DNA of 64,000 bases from Paenibacillus etheri (GTDB lineage Bacteria > Bacillota > Bacilli > Paenibacillales > Paenibacillaceae): the NCBI RefSeq assembly GCF_001012825.1, contig NZ_LCZJ02000023.1, forward strand, positions 162,334-226,333, in the 5' to 3' direction. Under the pieces are notes generated by a model. It did no database searches. It saw nothing but the letters and a program-made list of their open reading frames with translations, and was not told where the DNA came from. The position numbers and the translations under genes are program-made. Positions 52,741 to 61,290 of the stretch are shown here, piece after piece; positions within the stretch are counted from its first letter, which is position 1; every line of letters begins with the position of its first letter.

Positions 52741-53577
52741 ATGGAACCAATCGTTTCTACCCGATGGCTGCTTGCTCGGTTATACGAACCTGAACTGGTT
52801 ATAGTCGATTGCCGTTTTTTACTCACGGATCCGGAAGCTGGACGCAAAGCCTATACAGAAGATCATATTCCCGGCGCAATCTATCTACATCTGGAAGAAC
52901 AACTCTCAGCTCCAGTAGGCGAACACGGGGGACGCCACCCACTGCCTGAAATTTCAAAGTTAACCGCTGCACTTAGTAAGGTTGGCATTAATAGAGACAG
53001 TATTGTCGTTGCTTATGATGATCAAGGCGGAGCCAACGCTTCCCGTCTATGGTGGATGCTTCGTTATTTAGGGCATGAACGTGCGTTTGTAATGGACGAA
53101 GGATACTCTTCATGGAAAAATACCTCCTTCCCAGTGAGTGATCACCAAGCCGTACGAATTCCGAGTCATTATGAAGCTGATGTTCAGAAGGACATGCTTG
53201 TAAGCATGGAAGATGTGCAAAACGTGGTTAACGACGGTAGTGCGTTGTTGATCGATTCACGGGAATCCCGCCGCTATAAAGGACTTGAAGAACCCATTGA
53301 TCCTAAGGCAGGTCATATTCCCGGAGCTATCAATAAGTTCTGGAAGGAAGTTCTCGATGATCAAGGACGCTGGAAATCAACTGAGGTGCTGAAAGAGCAT
53401 TATGAGGGAATTGATCCTGAGCAAGAGATTATCGTCTACTGCGGTTCAGGTGTAAGCGCCTGCCCGAATGTGCTCTCGCTTAGAAAAGCCGGATATAAGA
53501 ATGTGAAGCTGTATGCGGGTAGTTGGAGTGACTGGATTTCGTATGAGGAGAATCCGGTGGCGACGGGGGAAGAGTAA
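52741..53577 (+). CDS. Thiosulfate / 3-mercaptopyruvate sulfurtransferase (tandem rhodanese)
   Basis: A 278-residue protein of two rhodanese domains (1-130 and 150-278). The C-terminal domain carries the active Cys234 in the loop CGSGVSA, which favours a mercaptopyruvate-type or SseA-like enzyme; the N-terminal domain is inactive, with DDQGGANA at the loop site. Cytoplasmic. It transfers sulfur from thiosulfate or mercaptopyruvate to cyanide or thiols. Its final 43 bp are repeated exactly at 55424-55466, where the frame continues to a different tail (VAIVEE). A ribosome site (AAAGAAGGAATC) precedes the ATG. Confidence 0.93.
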   Translation: MEPIVSTRWLLARLYEPELVIVDCRFLLTDPEAGRKAYTEDHIPGAIYLHLEEQLSAPVGEHGGRHPLPEISKLTAALSKVGINRDSIVVAYDDQGGANASRLWWMLRYLGHERAFVMDEGYSSWKNTSFPVSDHQAVRIPSHYEADVQKDMLVSMEDVQNVVNDGSALLIDSRESRRYKGLEEPIDPKAGHIPGAINKFWKEVLDDQGRWKSTEVLKEHYEGIDPEQEIIVYCGSGVSACPNVLSLRKAGYKNVKLYAGSWSDWISYEENPVATGEE

Positions 53578-53614
53578 GAGCTGCGAAGCCGTTCCGGACA
53601 CGGGCTTGTGGGTT

Positions 53615-53655
53615 GTGACAGGTTATGGACAAGTAACCTGTTACAGTCCTCTTTT
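53615..53655 (+). terminator. Probable terminator of the rhodanese gene
   Basis: GTGACAGGTTA and TAACCTGTTAC pair over 11 bp (one G-T) around 8 bases, followed by AGTCCTCTTTT. Directly after it comes the TGCAAACAAGAA element (53675-53686) shared with the terminator at 61052. Confidence 0.55.
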
Positions 53656-53784
53656 GGTTGTTCTGCAAACAGCTTGCAAACAAGAAGTCAGAGCTTGGGG
53701 TTCATGGGGTTAACCTAGTTCTGTGGCTCACCCCTTGGTGTGTTGGTTCTTCCCATTTGTTTTGTTCTTTTAAAATTTAAATAT

Positions 53785-54130
53785 TTACTGTACCCCCTGA
53801 CCCCCTTGTAAGCCGTAGCCTTTCAGAGCGACTGGGGATAAACCTTTTGCGTTGTAGTGGGCTTGCAACGTGGGTTGTCCATTGTACAGAGTCTGTTCGG
53901 TCAACATGTGCTGTAAGTACTGGCGAAAGGTGGTCGGCGGTCAGTTCTTCTAGCTTGAGCGTCGGGTAACGTTCTGTCAGCCAGCGTTTCAGGTAGCGTT
54001 AGTGGCTTTTGTGGTCGTTTATCGACCGTGGCTTCAAACCTTCTGTTTGTTTGGCTCGTAGAAAACGTTGAAGTAGTAGTCAAGCGAATGATGCAAGTTA
54101 ACCGCAGTGGAAGTCAATCGTTCACGTATT
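53785..54130 (-). pseudogene. Frameshifted tyrosine recombinase (phage integrase) remnant
   Basis: On the minus strand one frame reads RYLKRWLTERYPTLKLEELT then ADHL. After a single-base shift near 53930 another reads RQYLQHMLTEQTLYNGQPTL, then QAHYNAKGLSPVALKGYGLQ, and stops at 53785. Both match the SAM-like core-binding domain of tyrosine recombinases (helices, then the YNGxPxxxxHYNAKGLSPV loop). An upstream in-frame stop also breaks the N-terminal part. The catalytic domain is absent. The rest of 53578-54336 shows no other gene. Confidence 0.7.
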
Positions 54131-54336
54131 GCTGTGGATAGTATCAAATGAATCGCTCCTCTCAAAATGGGTGCAAAAATCCGCCAAAGCTATGGCGGCA
54201 ACGTACTAGTTCATATATAATAATTATAAAATCTGGAAATCCAAGCGGACAAGCCATACATAATTTATTCAGTCAATCCACACTGCGCTAAGGGCAGCAA
54301 TCTTCAACAAACGTCACAAGAGGAGGTGTTGATTCC

Positions 54337-55020
54337 ATGGACTTGGAAGAACAAAGGGTTTGGAGTGAGAATCTTAAGGCTTTAAATGAAATGATGTTAA
54401 ATCCCCAAGAACATGCCCAAGCCGTTCAATCATTTCTTTCTCTGCATGCTTGGTTACATTCTTCATCCGTTGGGAATTTATCCGAACTAACATTACATGA
54501 TGCCGTAATAAAAAAATTGGACGAACAAACCTTCAGAAAGTACCCAGTGAACCTTTCGGATACGAAAAACTCGATTGCATGGCATCTTTGGCATAGTGCC
54601 CGACTTGAGGATATGGCCATGAGTATTCTAGTTGCGGATGATCAACAAGCTCTTTATTCTGGAAATTGGTTCGAAAAAATGAATACTAGATTTACTCACT
54701 CTGGTAATGAGATGAGTGAAGAAGAAATTGCCGAGTTAAGTTCAAGTATAAATTTCGAATCATTATTGGCTTACAAAACTGTCGTTGGTAAGCAAACAAG
54801 ACAAATCATATCGATGTTGAAGCCAGGACAATTTGTAGACAAGGTTGAACAAAGCAGAATCAAACGATTGTTCGATGAAAATGCTGTTACTCAAAAGGCA
54901 AGTAGTCTAGCAGATTACTGGAGTAAAAGAAATATAGCTTGGCTAGTACTGATGCCTGCAACAGAACATATCTTTATACACTTGAAAAAATGCATCCATA
55001 TAAAGGAAGAACTTAATTGA
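54337..55020 (+). CDS. DinB / YfiT-like four-helix protein
   Basis: A 227-residue, mostly helical protein. DTKNSIAWHLWHSARLEDMAMSILV (about 75-99) carries His83 and His86, the metal-site pattern of the DinB-like superfamily (H-x-x-H-x-x-R/E). A third candidate ligand, a late His in PATEHIFIHLKKCIHIK, fits the family. Members are thiol-dependent transferases or stress proteins; no specific role can be given. GGAGGTGTTGATTCC precedes the ATG. It lies between the two copies of the 43-bp direct repeat and beside the integrase remnant, so it may be cargo of a mobile element. Confidence 0.7.
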   Translation: MDLEEQRVWSENLKALNEMMLNPQEHAQAVQSFLSLHAWLHSSSVGNLSELTLHDAVIKKLDEQTFRKYPVNLSDTKNSIAWHLWHSARLEDMAMSILVADDQQALYSGNWFEKMNTRFTHSGNEMSEEEIAELSSSINFESLLAYKTVVGKQTRQIISMLKPGQFVDKVEQSRIKRLFDENAVTQKASSLADYWSKRNIAWLVLMPATEHIFIHLKKCIHIKEELN

Positions 55021-55098
55021 CCAATGAAGAAGTCACTCCAAAGAGCAGAAGTGACATTGTTAGTGAGAAACGATAAATCAATGTGAAGACTTGCAAAC

Positions 55099-55131
55099 AA
55101 CAGGCTGCAAACAACAACGTTGCGGCCTGTT
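55099..55131 (+). terminator. Hairpin after the DinB-like gene
   Basis: AACAGGCTGCAA and TTGCGGCCTGTT pair over 12 bp with one G-T around a 9-base loop; CTTGTCC follows without a T-run. TGCAAACAA motifs lie at its foot (55092-55100, 55106-55114). The rest of 55132-55423 shows no gene. Confidence 0.5.
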
Positions 55132-55423
55132 CTTGTCCCATCCACACCTTCCGGGTGCTACTTTACTTCGCATAGCTTTCCTTGGCGTTCCTTTTACCTC
55201 ACTAGATTACCTTGGGTTACCTTGCCTTGGCATTGACCCCACTACTGTACAAGCCCCGTCGGTTATGAGCTTTTTGCTCCCTAAGTCCTCCTAAGCGTAG
55301 CCAAGGTGGCTCGTTGCACATGTTCGTTGGTATATCTTCCAAGGCATTCCCACCGCGCTTCTCCGAACCCCTACCTTTTGGTGTTGGAACCCTCTGAATA
55401 TGGGGTTTTGTGGGGGGATAAGA

Positions 55424-55466
55424 AGTTGGAGTGACTGGATTTCGTATGAGGAGAATCCGGTGGCGA
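55424..55466 (+). repeat. Second copy of the rhodanese 3' end (43-bp direct repeat)
   Basis: Bases 55424-55466 are identical to 53521-53563, encoding WSDWISYEENPVA of the rhodanese C-terminus. The flanks differ. The frame then ends IVEE-stop at about 55480. This is a scar of an insertion, duplication or gene conversion spanning about 1.9 kb. Confidence 0.9.
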
Positions 55467-55550
55467 TAGTAGAAGAATAGAATAAAGAACCTGCGGCGCG
55501 GATTCTTGTGATTCCCTGGAAATCAGAGGCCCGATTTACCATACTGGAAA

Positions 55551-56222
55551 AATATTGTATTCGATTTTTCCATTGTATTCGGTTTTTCGCATAGATCTGC
55601 CTTCTCTACGTTACCGGTGGCACATTGTATTCGATTTTTCGCATACATTTGGCTCGTTTACCTACCGTCGGCACATTGTATTCGGTTTTTCGCATACATC
55701 TGCTCGTTTACATTACCGGTGGCACATTGTGTTCGGTTTTCCGCATACATTTGGCTCGTTTACGTTACCGACGACATATTGTATTCGATTTTTCGCATAC
55801 ATTTGGCTCGTTTGGCTCGTTCAGCCTGCCGGTGGCACATTGTATTCGGTTTTTCGCATACATTTGCCTCGTTTACGTTACCGTCGGCACATTGTATTCG
55901 GTTTTTCGCATACATTTGGCTCGTTTAGCTTGCCGGCGGCACATTGTATTCGATTTTTCGCATACATTTGCCTCGTTTACGTTACCGGCGGCACATTGTA
56001 TCCGGTTTTTCGCATACATTTGGCTCGTTCAGCTTGCCGGCGATACATTGTAATCGGCTTTCCGCATACATTTGGCTCGTTTACCTACCGTCGGCACATT
56101 GTATTCGATTTTTCGCATACACATGTCTCCTTCACCTTCCCGGTGGCACATTGTATTCGATTTTTCGCATACACATGCCTCCTTCAATCGGCGGCACATT
56201 GTGTTCGGTTTTTCATTCACAT
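55551..56222. repeat. 52-bp tandem repeat array, about 13 units
   Basis: Units begin near 55570, 55621, 55672, 55723, 55775, 55836, 55888, 55940, 55992, 56044, 56095, 56147 and 56195. Consensus: CACATTGTATTCGATTTTTC, then GCATACATTTGGCTCG, TTTACGTTACCGGCGG. Unit 5 has a 9-base internal duplication (TTTGGCTCG). Units vary by substitutions between neighbours, with purine/pyrimidine swaps at fixed sites. All three plus-strand frames stay open for long stretches, but no ribosome site or constant frame exists (52 is not a multiple of 3), so the apparent 245-codon frame is not called as a gene. Confidence 0.92.
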
Positions 56223-56242
56223 TCTCACGACGGCTTTCATCT

Positions 56243-56926
56243 TCAAACCAAATCTGGACTTTGTAGCGTACCTATATATTCATAGTAAATGATCCGCTGA
56301 GATGAACCTCTTGCCACCGGGCGAAATTTACCTTTATCCACCAGCTGACGGCAGTATTTAATGATCGTCATCGTGTGCAATTCCAGCTCTCTCGCGGCAT
56401 CAGCTGGGCGAAGGACACGATGGTGCCGGATGGCTGCCCGCATCAGATCGCGCTCGATTCTGGAATAGGCTCTCTCAGCGGTTGTCTTCGCAGACTTTTC
56501 TGCTAACAAATAAGAAAAGAGAATGTTCCGCAGCGAGGAGAGAATGAAGGATGAATTTTCTTTTAGCTCATCCAGCGAGATATAGAGCACCGTGCAGTCT
56601 TGAGACTGTAGAAAAAGCCCGCGGTTCAAGTCCATCCGGTATTTACTACGATCCGTTCCATGTGAGCCATAGTCCATGATCTCAAATGCAATACGCGAGG
56701 CTCCGATCTCCCACAAAATATCCACAAAATAGGACCTGCTGCGCCAGTCCTTAACTTCATATTCTGGGTGTAATCCGTGAAAATGTCCGGCTAGAGGCCA
56801 CCACACCTGCTCGACAAACAAGCGGTTTCCGTAACCATGACCGCGTTTAAGTGCATCGAGCCGCTCTCCCTTCCTTTGTTTAAGATGATTACATAACCAT
56901 TCATTATGCTCCCTCTCGAAACCCAT
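56243..56926 (-). CDS. Nuclease-like plus helix-turn-helix protein of unknown role
   Basis: A 227-residue protein. Residues 60-125 (SYFVDILWEIG..RIAFEIMDYGSHGTDRSKYRMDLNRGLFLQSQDCTVLYISLDEL) resemble the DUF559/Vsr restriction-endonuclease fold: Asp69, then Glu82 in a beta strand, a G-S-H turn and a late strand with D-C-T-V-L-Y. The C-terminal part (about 165-210: HHRVLRPADAARELELHTMTIIKYCRQLVDKGKFRPVARG) is a winged-helix type DNA-binding domain. Whether it cuts DNA or only binds it is unclear. Its stop is 20 bp from the 52-bp array. AGGGGATAGGTA precedes the ATG. Confidence 0.6.
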   Translation of the reverse strand: MGFEREHNEWLCNHLKQRKGERLDALKRGHGYGNRLFVEQVWWPLAGHFHGLHPEYEVKDWRSRSYFVDILWEIGASRIAFEIMDYGSHGTDRSKYRMDLNRGLFLQSQDCTVLYISLDELKENSSFILSSLRNILFSYLLAEKSAKTTAERAYSRIERDLMRAAIRHHRVLRPADAARELELHTMTIIKYCRQLVDKGKFRPVARGSSQRIIYYEYIGTLQSPDLV

Positions 56927-56974
56927 TACCTATCCCCTCGCTCTGCAACGAAATATGTTTCTAATCATACAAAA

Positions 56975-57008
56975 CCCCGCCTCTATTCCAAAAGGAAAGG
57001 AGACGGGG
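56975..57008 (-). terminator. Hairpin upstream of the nuclease/HTH gene
   Basis: CCCCG-CCTC and GGAG-CGGGG type arms pair around 14 bases; the minus strand continues TTTTGTATG. No minus-strand gene ends here, so it may terminate an unseen transcript or insulate the gene at 56926. Confidence 0.5.
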
Positions 57009-57746
57009 CATTCTTTGCCTCGTTTGGTTTTATCTATACATAGTGTGCCACATTATCATTTGAATGCACAATAGGAAATCGGCAGGATCATTCAAAACAA
57101 GGCTATAAAGAAGGTTTACGAGGTGATCCAGAGTCTGTGCTGTCGTTTATTTTTGTGAATAATTCTTGTTTGCAATCAAAAAAAAGAAGACACCGTAACA
57201 GCTCGCAAACATGCGGCGCAAACGGCTTGATCCCAGAAAACACACATATAAGAATATGAGAGGCTGCCCGGGAAGTTTGGGCGGCTTTTTACGTCCAATC
57301 CGTTCGCCGCCGGCCTTCGAAGCCAATCGCTCTAAAATCCAGCGTTCGTATAATCCAACAACCTGTGAATATCGTTCTATGACGTTGACCTTGTCTGTGC
57401 CAAGTAAACCATTAGCGTACAGAGCTGGCTCCTGCGCGTCAAGACTGCTCGAATGTGCTGGCGATGCTGGAGTTGTCCTGTATATCTTACACTGGAATTT
57501 CTCAGATGGGTTCTATTTTCATGATAAATGGAAGACCAATACAATAGTTTGTTAATTCTTTTAAGATAACGGTTCGCAATATATGGATTCATTTCTTTCT
57601 TTTTTGACCACACGCTTTTATATTCTAAATAGGTATTATAGCCTGATGTAACTACCACCCTTCTGGACAATCCTTCCTCTAGTTGTATATAGTGTATAAC
57701 GGAAGTGGCACTTAGTTAGCAAGGTACTAGGAGGAGAAATACGGAA
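57009..57746. other. Gene-poor stretch with an orphan terminator
   Basis: No supported gene. The open frames here lack ribosome sites and recognisable features. At 57263-57290 GCTGCCC and GGGCGGC pair, followed by TTTTT on the plus strand: a terminator without an assigned gene. TGCAAACAAGAA occurs on the minus strand at 57163-57174. The right end should hold the two-component promoter. AGGAGGAGAAATACGG is the ribosome site for 57747. Confidence 0.5.
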
Positions 57747-58406
57747 ATGGCAAATATATTGGTAGTAGAAGATGAACGAGCGATCAGTGACTTAATTACA
57801 ATGAATCTCAAGCTGGTTGGACATACATATAGCAAGGCTTACCGTGGGCCTGAGGTTTTCGAAATTCTGGAGCGTGAAAAGACTGATTTGATTCTGCTGG
57901 ATGTTATGCTTCCGGAACTGGATGGTTTTGAAGTGATGCAGCGGATTGCACATTTGCAGATTCCAGTGATTTTGATCACCGCCAAGAATTCTTTGGCTGA
58001 CCGCATTAAAGGCTTCGAGCTGGGCGCGGATGATTATATCATTAAACCATTTGAAATCCTTGAATTGCTGGCAAGAATCAATGTAGTCCTGCGCAGGGGT
58101 GAAAAAGGCACTTCCAGCTTCATTTGCGATAATGTTGAGGTGCGTTACCTGGAACGGCAGGTTTTAGTAGACCAGACACCCGTTGATTTGACCGTTAGGG
58201 AATTCGAGCTGCTTGAGGTATTAATTCGTAACCGGAATATTGCATTGTCGAGGGAAAAGCTGCTGGAATTGGCGTGGGGCTATGATTTTGAAGGCGACAC
58301 CCGCACCGTGGATGTCCACATCCGGCAACTACGTAAAAAGCTGGGCTGGGAAGAACGGATCAAAACCATTTTCAAGCTAGGCTACCGCCTGGAAGTTCAG
58401 AGCTAA
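57747..58406 (+). CDS. OmpR-family response regulator
   Basis: A 219-residue regulator. The receiver domain (1-118) has Glu8-Asp9 and the phospho-acceptor Asp52 in LLDVMLPELDG, Thr in LITAKN and Lys in IIKPFE. The winged-helix output domain follows (125-219: LTVREFELLEVLIRN, DTRTVDVHIRQLRKKLG, KTIFKLGYRLE). AGGAGGAG precedes the ATG. The histidine kinase gene starts 2 bp after its stop and a secreted protein gene follows that. Confidence 0.95.
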   Translation: MANILVVEDERAISDLITMNLKLVGHTYSKAYRGPEVFEILEREKTDLILLDVMLPELDGFEVMQRIAHLQIPVILITAKNSLADRIKGFELGADDYIIKPFEILELLARINVVLRRGEKGTSSFICDNVEVRYLERQVLVDQTPVDLTVREFELLEVLIRNRNIALSREKLLELAWGYDFEGDTRTVDVHIRQLRKKLGWEERIKTIFKLGYRLEVQS

Positions 58407-58408
58407 TC

Positions 58409-59812
58409 ATGAGATTCTGGCATAAGATTCTGCTGTCGGTACTCGCTCTCTTTATTGCCGCTCTGGATGTAAGTGTCATTATGGTGATGAAAAAAAGCTG
58501 GCAGCTAAACATGGACAGTGAAATGCAGAGAGCATCCAGTGAGCAATTGTTAATCGCCAACAATATTTATGAGAACCTTAATTCTATTCAAGCGCGGGGA
58601 ACGGCATTGACCCCTATTCTACTGGCCAGCGTATCTGAGTCCTATGGCGATTACTACCATAAGCAGGGAATCTATTTGCAGCTATGGGAGAACGAACGAA
58701 TGATTTACCCTCCCCAAAAAGGACAATTCGGGAAATCAGATTTTGGAAAAGACGGTCAGCCTGAATCCTCAGACGAACGCTCGATCCAACTCTCCACTCA
58801 GCTTCCTGCTCCATACCAGCATTTGCTGCTTGTCTATCAGCGTGATATCAGTGAGCTCTTCAACAAGCAACAGGAACTGAACCGCTTTTTTGTAATGATT
58901 AACTGGATCGTGGGACCCATTCTGCTGCTACTTCTTTATCTGCTAATCCGGCATCTAAGCAAACCGCTAAAGCTCCTGTCAGAGACCAGCAAAACGATCG
59001 CCGAAGGCGACTATACGAAACGGGTGCAGCTGCGCAGCAAAGATGAATTTGGCGAACTGGCCCTGAACTTCAACCGGATGGCGGAGGCCGTGGAGCAGCG
59101 GGTTACCGAACTCTCGGACATGGCTGAAGAGAAACAGAGGATGGTGGATAATTTGGCCCACGAGTTGCGCACGCCTTTAACCAGCATACAGGGGTTCGCC
59201 GAGTTTATAACCACGGCCAATATTGGACAGGAAGAACAGCAAACTGCGGGCGGCTATATTCTTAGTGAAACCCTTCGTCTCAAGAATCTGGCCTTCAAGC
59301 TGCTGGATTTGTCTGTCCTCCGGCATCAGCCGTTGGCTTTTCAGCAGGTGGATATTTCGGAACTATTTCAAGCTATCCAACAGACGGAGCGCCCAAAATT
59401 TACGGATGCTGGCATAAGCTTTCATGTCCACCATACGATTCCAAATGTCTGGGGAGATCCCGACTTACTAGCTTCATTATTGGTAAATCTGGTTGAGAAT
59501 GCGATTCACGCCTCCAAGCAAGGCAGTGAAATCTACATGCTGGCTTATGACCTGGATGGAGAAGCCGTGCTAGAAATCCGTGATACGGGAACCGGAATCA
59601 CCACAGAGATGGCTAAACGCGTGTTTGAACCGTTCTACCGGGGAGACCAGGCTCGTTCACGTGAATACGGCGGCGCAGGCCTAGGATTATCCCTATGTCG
59701 GCAAATTGCTGAAGCGCATAAGGCCAGACTGTCCTTAAACTCTGTCCTCGGCGAGGGAACTAGCATCAGACTCTTTTTACAACTCTATAACAACTGCCCT
59801 CCTACTCTATAA
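58409..59812 (+). CDS. Sensor histidine kinase
   Basis: A 467-residue kinase. Membrane helices at about 8-28 and 161-181 flank an extracytoplasmic sensor of about 130 residues. HAMP (about 182-235) has the DEFGELALNFNRMAEAV segment. HisKA has His251 in NLAHELRTPLTSIQGF. The ATPase domain carries LLVNLVENAIHAS (N box), IRDTGTGI (G1) and GGAGLGLSLC (G2). The signal is unknown. It is translationally coupled to the response regulator (2-bp gap). Confidence 0.95.
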   Translation: MRFWHKILLSVLALFIAALDVSVIMVMKKSWQLNMDSEMQRASSEQLLIANNIYENLNSIQARGTALTPILLASVSESYGDYYHKQGIYLQLWENERMIYPPQKGQFGKSDFGKDGQPESSDERSIQLSTQLPAPYQHLLLVYQRDISELFNKQQELNRFFVMINWIVGPILLLLLYLLIRHLSKPLKLLSETSKTIAEGDYTKRVQLRSKDEFGELALNFNRMAEAVEQRVTELSDMAEEKQRMVDNLAHELRTPLTSIQGFAEFITTANIGQEEQQTAGGYILSETLRLKNLAFKLLDLSVLRHQPLAFQQVDISELFQAIQQTERPKFTDAGISFHVHHTIPNVWGDPDLLASLLVNLVENAIHASKQGSEIYMLAYDLDGEAVLEIRDTGTGITTEMAKRVFEPFYRGDQARSREYGGAGLGLSLCRQIAEAHKARLSLNSVLGEGTSIRLFLQLYNNCPPTL

Positions 59813-59873
59813 CATCTTTGGATTAAGGTTAGGAAGATTCATCATCATCCGATCCCAATGGAGGTTAAGTTAA

Positions 59874-60956
59874 ATGAAGAACAACAAGATTTCCGCTACA
59901 CTCGCTGTACTCTTGTTCTCTGGAAGCGTGCTGGCGGTGAGCGCAATGGCTGTCCCAGGATTTGTGAATACCACCGACGCCAAGAGCATTCCTGCAGTAC
60001 AAGACTCGGGCAATCTAACCTTGACCAGCAGCAAGGCACCCGTACTAAAAGTAGAAGCAGAAGCTCCGGTATCTACTGTGAACAGAGATCTAGAGCAGGT
60101 GATGACCCAAGAAGAAATGCAGCAAATTTATGATTTTGTGGACAAGCCCAATAACGAAATTATCACCTCTGGAAGGGAAATGACCAAGGATGAAATGAAC
60201 CGGAGGCTGATATTGGAAGACCAGTATGTGTATGACGGCCTTCGTCCCAAGCAGCTGTTCGCGTTAAAGTCGGGACAAGCGGAGTTTTATTTTGATTTGG
60301 AGAAAAACACGCTCAAGTATCCGAATCGGACATTGACTGACGAGGAACTGTTACAATTTATTGACTGGTACTACCGGGAGGCCTATGCCTTGTCCAAGCG
60401 GAATATTGTAACCCCTCCGGACTCAGGGAATTTGAGCCAGATCGACGCCGTCGCCATGGCCGCTTCAAGTGTGCGAAAAATATTCGGAGCTGACGTCTCC
60501 AAGCTTGAAGTAAAAACAAGCCAAGGAGAATTCATGCTTTCAAAGAAAAAGACCTGGATGGTAATATTCAGCCCTTATAAAACGAACACCTTAAGAGGAC
60601 AAGGTAAGGAATTTTGGCAATATACCGTAATCATTGATACCTCCACCCGGACGGTAGTAGATACGACCGCAGCTAATTTTTCACTCACAAGAACCCCGAT
60701 CAATGCTGAAGCTGCCATCGCTATCCAAAAGGATGCAACCTGGATTAACGAGGCTATAAAAATAGTTACAGACAGACAAGGAGAAACCCGAAAAATCGTC
60801 ATGGCTTCCCTGACAGACACTGACGTAAATAATAAGCGCGGCATGGTAGCGGTCAAAGTGGTGCTCGAAGACGGCAGCAGTTATACTGCAGAGTTACGCT
60901 ACCCAGATCAGACTCTTCGATGCCTCATCTATGAAGAAGCAGAAGCTGCCAAATAG
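59874..60956 (+). CDS. Secreted protein of unknown function linked to the two-component system
   Basis: A 360-residue protein with an N-terminal signal peptide or anchor (ISATLAVLLFSGSVLAVSAM). The rest is soluble and mixed alpha/beta. Residues about 200-265 (MLSKKKTWMVIFSPYK...FWQYTVIIDTSTRTVVDTT) resemble a PepSY-type small fold, and 305-355 end in GSSYTAELRYPDQTLRCLIYEE. I do not recognise the whole. It lies 61 bp after the kinase gene on the same strand, so it may be a sensor partner or target. GGAGGTTAAGTTAA precedes the ATG. A terminator follows at 61052. Confidence 0.7.
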   Translation: MKNNKISATLAVLLFSGSVLAVSAMAVPGFVNTTDAKSIPAVQDSGNLTLTSSKAPVLKVEAEAPVSTVNRDLEQVMTQEEMQQIYDFVDKPNNEIITSGREMTKDEMNRRLILEDQYVYDGLRPKQLFALKSGQAEFYFDLEKNTLKYPNRTLTDEELLQFIDWYYREAYALSKRNIVTPPDSGNLSQIDAVAMAASSVRKIFGADVSKLEVKTSQGEFMLSKKKTWMVIFSPYKTNTLRGQGKEFWQYTVIIDTSTRTVVDTTAANFSLTRTPINAEAAIAIQKDATWINEAIKIVTDRQGETRKIVMASLTDTDVNNKRGMVAVKVVLEDGSSYTAELRYPDQTLRCLIYEEAEAAK

Positions 60957-61051
60957 GATCATTCTAACGGTTCATCTCATAAGAGGGGAATTTAATATCT
61001 ACTGGAGAAGAATACGAGTTAAGAGGAATTGGGATAAGTAGTTTCCTTTAT

Positions 61052-61094
61052 GGACTGAACTGGGTGCTTAGTAAGATCCCGGTTCAGTCCTTTT
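61052..61094 (+). terminator. Terminator of the two-component operon
   Basis: GGACTGAAC and GTTCAGTCC form a perfect 9-bp stem around 21 bases, then TTTTG. TGCAAACAAGAA follows at 61115-61126, as after the rhodanese terminator. The rest of 60957-61290 shows nothing else. Confidence 0.8.
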
Positions 61095-61290
61095 GCGTTA
61101 TTTTGCAGACAATCTGCAAACAAGAAATGCATAAAGTTTTAAGATTTACGTTTTGATAGTCACTTTGATTTGTCCAAATTGCATTTAATAGAATATTTTG
61201 GTAGATTGAATCCAAGGACTTGTTAACCCACTGATCAGCGCAAGTATTGTTCAAAACTAAGCGTATTTACCGAGGGGAGATCAACTTTCT

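Noticed and set aside
55555-56292. Long open frame (245 codons) across the 52-bp array
   Set aside because: The unit is 52 bp, so the frame changes each unit and all three plus-strand frames are open; no ribosome site exists. The openness follows from the repeat and does not indicate a protein.
57211-57555. 114-codon open frame before the response regulator
   Set aside because: No ribosome site, crosses a terminator hairpin at 57263-57290, and its composition is not protein-like.
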